DNA of 64,000 nucleotides from Micropterix aruncella (taxonomy: Eukaryota > Arthropoda > Insecta > Lepidoptera > Micropterigidae): NCBI GenBank assembly GCA_944548615.1, contig OX155960.1, positions 13,513,887 through 13,577,886 of the forward strand, written 5' to 3'. Made by a program: the position numbers and the translations under genes. Below, one piece after another: positions 1 through 11,112 of the stretch (positions are counted from its first letter, which is position 1; every line of letters begins with the position of its first letter). The notes beneath the pieces are model-generated. The model was not told where the DNA came from, ran no database searches, and saw only the letters and a program-made list of their open reading frames with translations.

Positions 1-87
1 TTCTATTTTTAACTTCTCAAATGTACCATAATAATATACAAAGATGTATTACAGCTAGTCACGAAAACCACTATACCTTTTTTTTTA

Positions 88-197
88 TATTAAGCCTACC
101 TTAGTACAGGCGAGGCCTAGTTAGGATGGCTTTGAATTTTAAAAATACATGTAATATTATAGATAAATAAAGAATTTTGAATTCGAATTTGAATTTA
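88..197 (+). repeat. LINE 3' end with GAATTT tail
   Basis: This is a short 3'-terminal LINE fragment. Its body (CCTACCTTAGTACAGGCGA and onwards) is shared with 49838-49900, and its tail is a degenerate GAATTT array, as in the copy at 50535-50565. No coding part is present. It is probably a strongly 5'-truncated insertion. Confidence 0.6.
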
Positions 198-294
198 ACG
201 ATATTGACATATTTAACCATCAAAATAGTCGATCCTTTGTTAAGGAAGTACGCGAGAAGCTGATTATCAGATCGGATTGAATTAGAATGCACAT

Positions 295-437
295 ACAAGC
301 ACTCACAAGCACATTCGCACTACAGATACACACACCCACACACACATTACATACACGCACCCACCCTTACAAACACACACACACACACGACACATACACG
401 CTCTCCATCACACAAACACACACCAACACCCATACAC
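295..437. repeat. CA-rich degenerate microsatellite
   Basis: The stretch is dominated by CACACA with interspersed CCCA and CATACA units. It contains no gene. Confidence 0.8.
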
Positions 438-685
438 TCGCACATAGCGATTTTAACTGTTAGTTTTAAATTATTTTTGGTTTTCTTTGTATTGTATTGT
501 TTAGCATATTTTGTAATCCTTATATAGCAAATAATTTAAAACATCATTGGCTTTACTACTGTTATATATTATGCTTATATGTTATTTTTTATGCTGTATG
601 TTTTAACAAAAATAAAATAAAAATAAAATTGTATTCATAATTATTTTATTACGGTTTTCTACGAAATATTTGTGGTTTATGTATT
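438..685 (+). other. AT-rich DNA ending in an A-rich LINE-like tail
   Basis: There is no reading frame of note. An AAAAT-type tail at 605-630 suggests the 3' end of a plus-oriented retroposon. This is inference from the tail alone. Confidence 0.3.
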
Positions 686-689
686 TATC

Positions 690-950
690 CATATAGAAAC
701 ATGTATATTTCCTAATGTAATCAATCAGACCTTTCATTTGTCTCAAAACACGATCTATTATGTTAATTTATTGACATTTGAACATTTAGATAACTACTTG
801 ATATTTGGACAGTTGCGGTACCATATGGCAACAGGGATGACATAACGATTCTAACAATACCTGACACTTCTAAATCGGTTCAAGCGTTTAGAAGTTATGG
901 TGGAATAGAGAAACGGAAAACATACATATAGGTATGAACCCTGAACACCT
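690..950 (+). repeat. Dispersed repeat 'F280' (my label), copy 1
   Basis: It contains TTGACATTTG, ACATTTAGA, then TCGGTTCAAGCG, GAAACGGAAAA and TGAACCCTGAACAC. The same ordered blocks recur at 43180-43370 and 43480-43765 (plus) and at 23341-23880 (minus). It has no coding capacity and its class is unknown. Confidence 0.65.
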
Positions 951-954
951 TTTT

Positions 955-1150
955 TTCATTATTTTTTTATTTATTTATTTGATAATTTACAATTATCTAC
1001 AGTAAAAGGACATGTACACTTACATGTCATAGCCGAGAATCCATTAGCAAAAAACTGATAACATGTTATGCCAGAAACTGTTGCCAGTGATCCTATTTTA
1101 ATGCCGCCTAACTAGGCAATAGCATGTTCTAAGGCGGACATTTAAATTGT
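955..1150 (-). repeat. LINE 3' end, minus strand
   Basis: Read on the minus strand, a body containing GCCTAGTTAGGCGGCATT is followed by an AAATAAATAAATAA tail (968-981 on plus). Similar GCCTAACTAGG-containing LINE ends occur at 23885-24045 and 25396-25515. It is 5' truncated and has no coding part. Confidence 0.5.
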
Positions 1151-1925
1151 TTTAAATATATTATGAAACAATATAAAAAAACCTTAGTCATGTAGAATAT
1201 AGAAAATTTGGGAGAATTTATACACTAAGAGTTATTATTAATTCTTTCAAGCTGGAAAATTGAATATAAAATTGATAATATAAAAGTGAAATTGATAATA
1301 TTAAATTTCTAATCTCATAATCATAAAAATTGATAACCTCATAATCATAACCCTCATAAACATAAAAAGATGCACAATTAGCTAGCATTTAGATATAAAT
1401 AAATGCTTAAAAATAGAGTGAGATAATTAACTTTAACTTATATATTGTTTTGACAATGAATCAAGTACTTTTTTGGACTAGGTATTTTTATATAAAATTT
1501 TATATTACTTAACATAAATATATTAAATAATAATAACATTTTATTTATTTTCTTACTTATAACTTTATTTTTCTCTTTATTTTAGTTTTAAGACTATTCT
1601 GTTTGTCATTCTCTTCGGTATGTAAGTTATAATAATTCGTTAAAAATACAGTAATATAATCAAAGGTAATTATAGAAAATACAATTAGGTAAAAATATAA
1701 AAATGAGATTTAAATGAGTACATATAGAAGTATCAAAATAATCATTGAAATAAAATAAAGTTTTGCAATGCTATAATAAATACCAATAGCTATAATAAAT
1801 ACCAATAATATCATAAAAATATAAATATGATTAAACCGTTTTTTTTACAAATTTGAATTTAATAACTATTACATACACATACTATTCCATACATACTATT
1901 GAGACATATTTTATACTCAATGCTC
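1151..1925. other. AT-rich spacer, nothing recognised
   Basis: Very AT-rich DNA with many TATAAAA-like strings. I see no open frame, terminal repeats or tail worth naming. Confidence 0.6.
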
Positions 1926-2640
1926 TATCTATATTATCCTCCCTTCCTTCATCAACCAAGACGTAACAGATTTTTTAAATGTTGAAAATGTGTTGATAGC
2001 CTTGATTGATTCAGGAAGGTGATTATAAATCCTGGGAGCGATGAATGAGTAGTGGCGTTGTCCGTACGAGGTGTTTTACGTTGTATCGGCATATCTACTG
2101 AGTGCGCTGCTCTCGTATATATCATCACTTCCTCATTAAAAGTTGGACGACATTTAAACCGTTCATGCAGTAGGGCCGATTTAATGTACAGCTGTCTGAT
2201 GTCCAGGACATTGCAATGATTAAAACGTTCATTGGCGGGTATCGATAGGGTTTCCGCGCTATAATCATCAACATACATTTTTGAGACACTTCTAATAGTC
2301 GTCGCACAACCTCCCCATCCTCATATTCTATAACAAAGAATATACTGAACTACTGCGCAGTATGTAGTTTTCAGCATTCCCGGATCTGAAATATTCATCA
2401 TTTCTCGGAACATGTATGCTACATTATAAATAGGATAGAAAACGAATTTACCGCGTGAAATTTGTAGGACCCGACGTTTCGGTGACGTTGCAGCCGCCGT
2501 TGTCTAGGGTAGACTGACAGGGACTGACGTCACCGAAACGTCGGGTCCTACAAACTTCACGCGGTAAATTCGTTTTCTATCCTATTTACAATGTCAAACA
2601 ACCGCGATAGTCTTCGATTTTATATGTATGCTACACTCCT
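1926..2640 (-). pseudogene. LINE RT C-terminal remnant (Jockey/CR1-like group)
   Basis: The minus strand encodes the region after the RT palm of a LINE. In order it reads AYMFREMMNISD, then WGGCATTIRS, QKCMLMIIARKPYRY, NVLDIRQLYIKSALLHERFK and YGQRHYSFIAPRIYNHLPE, and ends near TSWLMKEGR before a TAG. At least two frame changes (about 2245 and 2050) and one internal stop separate these blocks, so it is dead. The layout matches the 14.2-15.3 kb LINE (GWGGCAKTV, NLTLKEMHVLEVRMLYVK, FTYLGPRIYN). The catalytic RT motifs are missing. It is split by the Penelope-like insertion at 2424-2623. Family placement below the Jockey/CR1 level is uncertain. Confidence 0.8.
2424..2623 (-). mobile_element. 200-bp Penelope-like terminal derivative with 12-bp target duplication
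   Basis: The insert is flanked by ATGTATGCTACA at 2412-2423 and 2624-2635. It consists only of the two ends of the Penelope-like element seen at 49901-50518, joined without the interior. The same terminal string (ATAAATAGGATAGAAAACG) appears at both ends in inverted orientation, so the insert is a near-palindrome centred near 2510. In minus orientation it runs from ATAAAATCGAAGACTATCG to GTTTTCTATCCTATTTA. The GIY-YIG coding part is absent. It sits inside the LINE remnant, so it is the younger insertion. Confidence 0.75.
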
Positions 2641-4190
2641 TTTTTGTTGAGCAGGCGTGTAAAATATATTTTAATTGGAAAATTCTTTAAAAAATGAGGT
2701 TATTAGTCTATTACAGAATAGAACAAGTCCCATAGCAAATTAGCCTTCTTCTGCACGGTTCGGCTGGATTTCGCCCTGGCTTGGGGATTTTCTTGTAACA
2801 ATCAACCTATCGTGAACAAACGTTCGCAAACCTATTTGTATTCGTTTATCGTGAGCCCGGTAATCAACGTAATCTGCGACTTTCGCAGCGAATGTAAAAT
2901 TCACCGCTTATCGTCACGCGGGAAATATAGGTAGGAGTAAGGACAAAGGCACATTGATAAGTTCACGGCTAGACCGAAAGTTACTTCTCTCGTGAGACTG
3001 ATAATATAATAAAAAACGAATCTTTAAATTACAGCTCTTATTACTGTAATATCATTTACATAAAACTGACAATATTAATTGGCTATACAGATGTAAAATT
3101 ATAATAAACAGGAGCCTTAGTGTTCAAATAGTCTAATATATGGTATTCTAACCTCTTCGTATTATTTCTGTGATGTAATCAGCCTATATAAAAATGCGAT
3201 AGATGGAGCTACTAATTTATTGTTATCATTGATTAAATATTGGGTTTTTGTAATCGATCAGTCCGTTATCAATGTTATTATAGATGGAAAAGTAAATTGC
3301 TGTTAGTTTTGCCGCACAATGCTTTCAGCGCTTTATGCATGTCACTGACAATTTTTGCACGCTGAAAGGTTGTTAAAACGTACTATAACACTGAGAAATC
3401 TAATACCTTATATTATCAATGGTAGCACTCAGCATTAGCAGTTAAAGTCGAGCTGTTACAAATTGATGGCTTCCTGACGTAACCTCGTATCTCGATTTTT
3501 GGCTGTTTTCAGTTATAAAATTATATGTTTGCACATCTCTTGCGCAAATCTGTATCTCAGTATTCGTATTTATTTAGATCAGCAATTCTGAAAGTTTAAA
3601 AAAAATCTTTTAATAAACTATTTTTAAAAAATCCATTTAAAAATTGTTCGATAGCTCGCGGATCTCTTTAATAAAAAAAGAATAGTGTAGTGAATAAAAC
3701 ATATTTTTTACAAACAATCATGTATTCAAAAAGTATTACATATTGTGTAATCGTTAAATTGAAATAACAATTCTAACGGGATGGTTGCATGGATGGAAGC
3801 ATGTGCTTTGCCTGAACTAGTTCTTCTATGTTTGGCTTTGTTGTGGCCAGTGCAACTCTCATGTCATTTGTCAGGAATCAGGAATCCGGTAAGACTAAAA
3901 GAAATGCACACAATATTATTAAAAATGCACCAAGTGCATATCTACATATTTAAATTAATTACTTAATGTTTTTCAAAAGAAAATATGAGCGAATATATTA
4001 ATAGAATGGTTTTTGCTTTGATTTGCACTTCGCAAAATCATTAATCAATATTAAGACATCTATGTTTTCGGCTTCTTTAGCGTTTTAAATATGTAGATCG
4101 TAGATCGTAGTCGATCGTAGACAGAAGTTCCATTCTGGGCCCCCGGAGTACGCCGCACCATCTGCACCGGCATAGTTACGCCACCTCTTC
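2641..4190. other. No gene recognised
   Basis: Mostly AT-rich sequence of lower apparent repeat content. The only frame of any size (3781-3966, 61 codons) has no familiar features. A GC-richer patch lies at 4130-4190. I cannot assign any function. Confidence 0.5.
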
Positions 4191-4193
4191 AAC

Positions 4194-4902
4194 AGATATC
4201 TAATTTCATGAGATGCAATCATGCCCCTTCGGCTAAGTAACGACCAAATTTGGTTGCACATCAGACTACGTTGATGTTGACTACGTAACGACCAATATTG
4301 GTGGTTTGCTCCCGGAGCGCACAGTAGGTATTAATTTCTAATTCGAACGCATTCTAAAACCCATACCAAATATCTCATCATTACTATAGATGTCGCTAAA
4401 ATAATGTCGCTCGCCATTTCTCGGATATTTCTGGTAAAATTCCATTGTCAAAAATCATCATTTTTTTTTCGAGAAATCATCAAAAAATTTATTGCTTTTT
4501 ATGAGCTAATATCTAAATATTTTTGTATGTAAATAAGCAAAACGAAATATTACCCTCGATAGAGAATTTAATAAAGATCACTATAGTATTTACAATTTCT
4601 AAATAGGGTTCCGTATTATTCCTTAAGACAAGTACAAGTTAGAAATGACGAGTTTTTTTCACTTTTTCAAATTTCTCATATTTATTCATAATTATCTAAT
4701 TGTTTTACAAAATGAGATTTTAATATTCTACATACGAAATTTCAATGCGATCATTGCAAAAAATCTTTTTATGCTATAGTAGTACTTTTTGTCGAGCGCG
4801 GCAATATTGCCAAAAATTCCAATAAATTGCCGCGGTCTGCCATGAAATTATGCCGCTACTCGAAGGGTTAAAAAGATATCTAATTTCATGAAATGCAATT
4901 TA
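4194..4902. repeat. 26-bp direct repeats flanking element A
   Basis: AGATATCTAATTTCATGA followed by GATGCAAT at 4194-4219 recurs with one change at 4874-4899, on either side of element A. The repeats could be an unusually long target duplication, or a pre-existing tandem repeat into which the element moved. Confidence 0.6.
4224..4867. mobile_element. Non-autonomous DNA element A (about 644 bp), uninterrupted copy
   Basis: The ends are CCCCTTCGGCTA and, inverted, CCCTTCGAGTAG, giving a short imperfect inverted repeat beginning CCCTTCG. The interior is AT-rich without an open frame. A second, inverted copy of the whole element is at 45088-49121, where it is split by a LINE; the two halves align to 4867-4590 and 4575-4224 here. 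I cannot assign a superfamily from the ends alone. Confidence 0.65.
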
Positions 4903-4917
4903 AGGGACAGCCATTCA

Positions 4918-5732
4918 CAGGGGCGGATCTATATAAGGGCTTTTCGGGCTGCAGCCCAGAGCCCCGTATATATAAAGGGCCCCAGCCTCCATTGAAAATA
5001 ATGGACAATATTGTAAATTACAAACAAAATTTTAAATTTTAAAAATTTCTATCATAATGTTGGCAACCCTGAGATCAAATTCTCGCGTCTATTCCGGGGG
5101 ACTCCCCGCCACTTGTTTTCAGTCTATTTTCTCCCAAACGCAGTCATTTGCAGCGAACAAGCTTCATGTATCAATTTCTCGGCGGATGGGGCGGACCGCT
5201 AGCGACAAATTCTGTTTTTTTCGCTTTCTGTACTGTGTAGGTACATAATAACAACCTGCATAAAAACATGTTGATTTCTTTTGCAATACCTTTTTTTAAA
5301 AATCTTTATTTGAAAAAATAACATCTATATCTAGCAGTTGAGTTCCTACCGAGGCTAGTGCCTTGTCAATAGGTAACTAGTAATAAATGTTTGTTTAAAT
5401 TTTACTCATATTAACTAGCTTTCCAAATAATATTAATACTTGCTTAATTAATATATTATTACAATTAGTATTAATGTTGTTTAGTTAAGCTATTAAGCAA
5501 CGTTTTCTTAAGCTAATCGATTTGTCTATTTTTAGTGATAAGTTAAATGTGTTACAGTTGTGTTTGTGTGTCTGTCATATTAAAAAAAAAATGCATTGTC
5601 CTCTTTTTTTCCTAGTGACCTAGACATCATTATCGAAAACAGTTTTTTTGGCAAAATGACAATTAGTTGATTAATTAGGCAGGCCCCAAGTAAAATTAGC
5701 CCAGGGCCCCACAAACGCACGGTCCGCCCCTG
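4918..5732. mobile_element. Non-autonomous hAT-like element (815 bp)
   Basis: It begins CAGGGGCGGATC and ends GGTCCGCCCCTG, so the inverted termini are CAGGGGCGGA(T/C)C. An exact 8-bp duplication, GCCATTCA, lies at 4910-4917 and 5733-5740. An 8-bp duplication with CAGGG termini is the recognised hAT signature. There is no transposase frame, so it would need an autonomous relative. The perfect duplication suggests a fairly recent insertion. Confidence 0.85.
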
Positions 5733-5740
5733 GCCATTCA

Positions 5741-6395
5741 CCATCTTTCCTGGCGTTGATTTATCCTGTATGCTATAAAACATTTTTATTTACTTGCCCT
5801 TGCCCTTGCACGTTATTAGGTTTCTGAAAAGTGTGATATTGTTGCGACTCTGTAACAGAAATGTTTATTCTGAGCGACCGCGCGACGCTCTTTCAGCTTA
5901 GCCTCAGCGCCATTTATTACGTGTTGCCTTGTGTTGCATTATTTTCCAACACAATAGCGCTTTGTGGAATTGTGGCGAATTATTACGTGGGTATTAGAGA
6001 AACGCGTGTAAAATAACCAACTAAATAGGCATCAATAAAGAAATAATATTGTATTAGACATTGTAGCAGTTACATACTTAGCACACCTCATTTGTCACCT
6101 CCTTTAACACATTTGGCAAGAAATAAGGACTCGCATCGAATCAAATCATGTGTTGTTGTCTCAAACTAATGGATAGTTATGTAGACGTTATTTCTTTATT
6201 ACAATATTGTGATATAATTAAATGTAAAAAAAAGTACATAGGTATCATTTTAGTATCAAATCAAGTCTCACTATTCAGTTTAATAATATTTATTTGAAAT
6301 AATAATTGGTATTATCAGATGGATAAAAGACATAGAATGATATGTAGATAAAAATTACGTCATTATATTGCGATTATAATTTGATAAATAATCTA
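5741..6395. other. No gene recognised
   Basis: AT-rich with a GC-richer patch around 5840-6000. No open frame, tail or terminal repeats are evident. Confidence 0.5.
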
Positions 6396-8936
6396 AATAA
6401 ATAAATACAAACGGAGTTGCCATGGAATTCACCGACCGGAGTCGGGCCCATCATAATACTATTTTTTTTTTTACACTTCTGGGGGGTGAGCAGTGGATTC
6501 CGGACTTACGAACCGGCTGTGGTAGGTTTAGGACAGCTGTCTTTCCACATGTGAGCGTTCACCTTACCACCCATTCACTCCCCCTTCGAAGCCATAGAAT
6601 TTGAGATGCGCAAATCGCAGTTTTAGATAATTTTTCTAAGAAAGAGTTGATTATTTTTCTGGAAAGGCCAAGATCTTTAAAGAGGTGAAATAGAGATTTA
6701 GCTGGCAGGCCACGAGCGCCAACTTCCACCGCGTGAAGGTGAACAGTGAAGCCGTTCCGGGTTACGGCATTTGCAAGATCATGGTATTTATTTAATTTGT
6801 ACTCGTGGTCTTTTGGGATATTTGATTCCCATGGAACAGTTAATTCTACAATAAGAGCCACCTTCCGAGATAGAGAGTAAAGAGTTATATCTGGACGGAG
6901 TGCTGTGCATCCGAGACTTTCAGGGAATTTATACTGCTTAGAGACCGAATCAACCTCCAGAATCCAATCTGTAGCTTTCTCGATTATTGAGAAAGGTTTT
7001 GTAGTTAAATGTTTTTTGCCTTTAGAGCCATCCCGCACAAACTGTATTGGGGGTTTGGAGGATACTGTCAAACCCTTGTTGGCACGAGCCACTGAGAGAC
7101 TAATTACCTCGCGAATAACAGCGAGAACTTTGTCATGGCGGTAAGTGTACCGTCCTTGATCTAAGGCCACCTTGCAGCCAGCTAGAATGTGTCTAGCTGT
7201 GCAAGGGGTATTGCTACAGAGGGGACAAGAACTATCCTCGGCAAAGCTCCAACGAGCGAGGTTACTGGGGTCTGGAAGTGTATGCTGAAAGGCATTCAAA
7301 TAAAATTTCAGCATCTCTGGCGTCCAGTCATAGAGCATTACCTTCCAGTGCATTGGAGGCGGAATGCAAAAGTCCCCAATTGTTGTCCAATCATTCTGGC
7401 ATTGAAGGCCAATAGCATGAGCCATACTCTTGCTGTCGTAATCTCCCCGCAAAAGAGACTTCTTCAAGTCCACGTCGCTCGTGGTTGTACTGCCATACCC
7501 CAGACCAGTGCCATTCTGGCTGATTCCAGTAAGGAACTTTTTGTGGAAGTCTACGCGGGCTTGTAGTTCATTTGAATCACTACGGCCACTTATTACGTGC
7601 TTCGATATTGCCGGATCTTTGGAATTGCACAGAATCGAATTTTTGGTTATTCTGGAGTTGGCGTAGAGCAGAGAGGGCAGTTTAAGCGCTAGCCCAAAAT
7701 TTTGTTTGGACCTGAAGAGAGTCGAGGGGTCAGCTGGTTTGGCTAAGAACAGCCAGGATTTTAAACTAGCTGTCACCAGTGCATCTAGACGGGACAGTTG
7801 GGTTTTGGTAAAATCGTAAATAAGAAAGGGCCATGACAAATGTGACGTTAGATAATTGTCATAGATCCAGGCCTTACGAGGGCCAGAAATTAGCAAGGCA
7901 TCTATTTTCGCCAGGCAACTTTTGAAATGCTCTATAACATGATCGCCCGAGACGTCTTTTCCCTGAAGGGTGATTTTTCTGCCGAGGAATTTGAAATGAT
8001 TGTTTGGGTCTATAAGGGAGATATTAGAGCCCTTATAGACCAATTTGGGGTCATAGGATGTAAATTTTGTGCCCATGCGGGCGAGTCCAAGGCAAAAACA
8101 TTTGGAGGGCTTCACTTTTATACAGCCTGACCAGTCGCAGAAAAGCTCCACTTTCTGTAATAGCAGGGAAAGCTGCTTGGGGCTTCTGGTGATGAAAGTT
8201 AGGTCGTCGGCAAAAGCGAGGCACGACGAGGTGTATTGGCCGTCTGTTTTAAAACGGTAGCCCCACTTCCTATCAAACTGGGTCAGGCTTTCCAGAAGTA
8301 TATTAAAAACTATATTAAAAATCGTTGGGGAGAGGCAACAGCCCTGAAATAGTCCAATTGAATATGGCATAGAGCGGGTAGTCCATTCTTGCGTTTTAAC
8401 ATGGAAAGTCAGACAGTTGTAGTAGGAGGCTACAATGTCACGCACGACTGGTGGGAAGTTGTACCAGCGGAGTGCAAAGTGGAGGAGACTGTGTCGGACT
8501 GACCCAAAGGCATTCTCTAGGTCGAGCCAGCATACATTGATTTGGCGTTCGTGCTGTCTCGCATCCTTGATGGCAGCAGCCAGGAGGGAGTTGTGCTCGA
8601 GGCAGCCCGAGACGCCGCGCATGAAGCCTTTTTGAACTGATACTCCAAGGTACTCATTCCGGTGCATGAATTCGCTCATCCTCGTGTGGACTATGCTAAA
8701 AAAGATTTTGGCCACAGTGTCTGTGAGAGCAATGGGCCGAGCGTCCTTTGGTCCGGTGCAGAACTGGGACCTTCGGAATTAAGATGACTGTCGCTCGGCC
8801 AAAATTCTGTGGGACTACACCGCTATTCCATATATTTCGGAAGATGGATCCTAAATATTGCAGAAGGCAGGGGCATTTTTTGTATACTAAATAGGGAATA
8901 CCATCGGGACCCGGAGTAGAGCCCGACGGTGTAATG
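6396..8936 (-). mobile_element. 5'-truncated LINE of the RLE class (R2/R4/Hero type)
   Basis: A minus-strand retrotransposon runs from a truncated 5' end near 8936 to a short 3' UTR ending in TTTATTTATTTA-like sequence near 6396. The first RT block (TPSGSTPGPDGIPYLVYKK, 8936-8760) is in a different frame from the rest. Near 8755 the frame shifts before KDARPIALTDTVAKIFFSIV. One frameshift in about 2.5 kb suggests a moderately old copy. No ORF or zinc fingers upstream of the RT remain. Confidence 0.8.
6559..8715 (-). CDS. Reverse transcriptase plus restriction-like endonuclease (718 codons open)
   Basis: The protein would copy element RNA at a nicked target. RT motifs are visible: LDLENAFGSV (about 64-73, motif A, in place of the usual AFDS), GLFQGCCLSPTIFN (about 121-134) and FADDLTF (about 168-174, catalytic aspartates intact). 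After the thumb comes a C-x2-C-x8-H-x4-C knuckle (CPLCSNTPCTARHILAGC, about residue 535). Near 617-640 lies an RPD...VELTVPWE block, the PD-(D/E)XK endonuclease signature of R2-like LINEs; this class lacks an APE nuclease. The frame ends in SQILWLRRGSEWVVR. The first methionine is simply the first one after the frameshift at about 8755, so the real protein began further upstream. No stop interrupts the frame, so loss of function seems recent. Relatives are R2, R4/Dong and Hero; I cannot choose among them. Confidence 0.85.
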   Translation of the reverse strand: MAKIFFSIVHTRMSEFMHRNEYLGVSVQKGFMRGVSGCLEHNSLLAAAIKDARQHERQINVCWLDLENAFGSVRHSLLHFALRWYNFPPVVRDIVASYYNCLTFHVKTQEWTTRSMPYSIGLFQGCCLSPTIFNIVFNILLESLTQFDRKWGYRFKTDGQYTSSCLAFADDLTFITRSPKQLSLLLQKVELFCDWSGCIKVKPSKCFCLGLARMGTKFTSYDPKLVYKGSNISLIDPNNHFKFLGRKITLQGKDVSGDHVIEHFKSCLAKIDALLISGPRKAWIYDNYLTSHLSWPFLIYDFTKTQLSRLDALVTASLKSWLFLAKPADPSTLFRSKQNFGLALKLPSLLYANSRITKNSILCNSKDPAISKHVISGRSDSNELQARVDFHKKFLTGISQNGTGLGYGSTTTSDVDLKKSLLRGDYDSKSMAHAIGLQCQNDWTTIGDFCIPPPMHWKVMLYDWTPEMLKFYLNAFQHTLPDPSNLARWSFAEDSSCPLCSNTPCTARHILAGCKVALDQGRYTYRHDKVLAVIREVISLSVARANKGLTVSSKPPIQFVRDGSKGKKHLTTKPFSIIEKATDWILEVDSVSKQYKFPESLGCTALRPDITLYSLSRKVALIVELTVPWESNIPKDHEYKLNKYHDLANAVTRNGFTVHLHAVEVGARGLPAKSLFHLFKDLGLSRKIINSFLEKLSKTAICASQILWLRRGSEWVVR

Positions 8937-9945
8937 AAAATAATAAAATGAAAAATATTATTATCAACAAATTATGTCAGTTTATTAAATTGAGAATAAA
9001 AATCAAAATAAAAATAAAAAAGTCAATAAATACAGTTTAATTTTTTTTTTTAAATATATTAGCATTGACAAAATATAAAATAAAATATCTCTTTAAAATA
9101 AAATAAAAATGTGGTGGCATAGCAAATAAAAATAGTCGATGTGTTATTATATAAATACATAGTCATGACGCACAAAGTTCTTAGAGATCGTTAATATTGT
9201 AGAGTTCTCTTTCAATGAGATATATTTTCAGCTTATACTTAAAGTAGGGATTCTCTCCTTCCCAGCATATTATTTTGATACTAAGGAGTAACTTGTTAAA
9301 GAATCTCATTCCGACTTAGTTTGGATCCCTTTAAAAAAATGGGAAGAATCAAATTATTTCTTTCTCTGGTAAAATGATTATGGGCATCTGATTGGCAACA
9401 ACAGCTGCAAATAAATATTTTTTCAATTTTTCAATTGCGTCGGCAGCTTAGCTATGTTTTAAAAATTAATTTAATGCATTCTAACACGTATAATGATGAA
9501 AAGGTGAGAATTTTAAGCCTTCTGAAATGCCCACGGCATGATTCGATATAAACCAGATTATTTCAAATTCGTATATTAACGAACCACATTCATATTTACG
9601 AACTCCATATTAATGATCAAAATTTTAAAGTCACAGCGACTCATTGGGTCACTACTATAAAAAAATTCACGCCCCTATCCCCTACTATTCCATCCCTGTA
9701 TTTTGAATAGCGACTTCAATGGCAAAAGCCTCTTGAAATGCTGTTTTGGCAATAGTAAAAGTCGATAGCAATATTTCAATTTAGCCAGTAAAAGGGCACC
9801 GTCCCTGGCGGCATATTTGCAAACTTTGATTATACATGTAAAGAAAAGATGTCGCGTTAGCAAATAAATTACAACCCGCTTTCTCCTCGGACAATACAGT
9901 TACGCAGCCTATATTATATTACATTCTATATAATATATATTCTAT
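8937..9945. other. AT-rich spacer, nothing recognised
   Basis: Low-complexity A/T runs at 8940-9110, then unremarkable sequence. No supported gene or terminal repeats. Confidence 0.5.
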
Positions 9946-9950
9946 ATGTC

Positions 9951-11112
9951 CTAACTCTGAATGCCTCAAAAAGCAATTTCATTGTGTTTGGATTACGTCC
10001 TGTAGTCATCACACCTCCTCCATCATTGAGAATCCACTCTTACCACTGTAATAGGCAACCATCCTGCGCTTTTTACCATATCCAAGAAAAAACCGAAGTC
10101 AAGTATCTGGGTGTCCTAATAGACTCTAAATTGAGCTGGGATAACCAATTATTACAACTCTCTTCGAGGTCTCGGAAACTAGTTTTCGTCTTTAGAGAAT
10201 TACGCAACGTCCTTTCTAAGAACTCCCTAAATATGGTTTATATGGCCCTGTGTCAGGGTTTATGGGTACACGGAATAATAGCTTGGGGAGCATGTGTAAA
10301 ATCTGTCTTGGATCCTCTAGTGAAAGCCCAAAAGCTTTTGTTGAGGGTAATCAATAGAAGGCCCCCACGATATGACTCCAACATGCTATTCAAAGAAAGT
10401 AATGTGTTAGATATACGCTAGCTGTTTGTGAAACAGTCACTCATGTTCTTCCATCGAACCTCAGATAAACGACTACGAAGCCAGCAACACCGAACTACAA
10501 GAACATCTGCAGGTCTGAATTATGCCGTTCCCCGAGTTAATTCTTCATTTGCCCAAAGACAATTCAACTATATAGCACCTAAAATATTCAACCGTCTTGA
10601 TGACAAAATAAAGGAAATAGAAAATACCATTTTATTCAAAAAAAATATTTAAAAATGGCTTGACGACATAGGTCGTTCAAGGACAGAGAAAGAACTGCTG
10701 CAAATCATATCTTAAAAAAAAATATATATTTCTGCATAACTTTACTATTATACTATATAATAATATGATATAAGATATTAAACAAAATGTACTATATTGT
10801 AATATAATGCAAAAGAATAATACTATAATATATTTAGATCGTTATATTTATATATTTGTGTATGTATGTATATGTATGTGTGTATGTGTATATGTATCTA
10901 TAAGAGTACCTACGTCAGTTAGGCTTCTCCACCTAAGTCAGAAAGTAAGTCGTATGCCCAGATACAGGCTATATTTGGCCTAGTTGGGTATACGCTGAGC
11001 ATGGTCATGTGAATGTGGGCCGTTGTTTCTTCGCACCATTACTTGTTATGACCATTTTTATGCGTTTTATAATTATGTTTGATACAAATAAATAAAATAA
11101 ATAAAATAAATA
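9951..11112 (+). pseudogene. LINE RT C-terminal remnant with 3' UTR and AAATA tail
   Basis: The frame from about 9951 reads LNASKSNFIVFG, VKYLGVLIDSKLSWDNQL, KLVFVFRELRNVLSKNSLNM, HGIIAWGACVKSV, then a TAG at 10419-10421. It continues in the same frame through SLMFFHRTSDKRL and FNYIAPKIFNRLDDKIKEI to a TAA at 10650-10652. This is the RT thumb and C-terminal tail of a Jockey/CR1-like LINE. The catalytic palm is missing, so the copy is 5' truncated. The 3' UTR extends to an AAATA-repeat tail at about 11087-11112. It resembles the 14.2-kb and 1.9-kb copies in plan, but its 3' UTR differs. Confidence 0.8.

Noticed and set aside
6905..8635. Several plus-strand frames of 61-125 codons
   Set aside because: They are antisense shadows of the RLE-type LINE frame on the minus strand.
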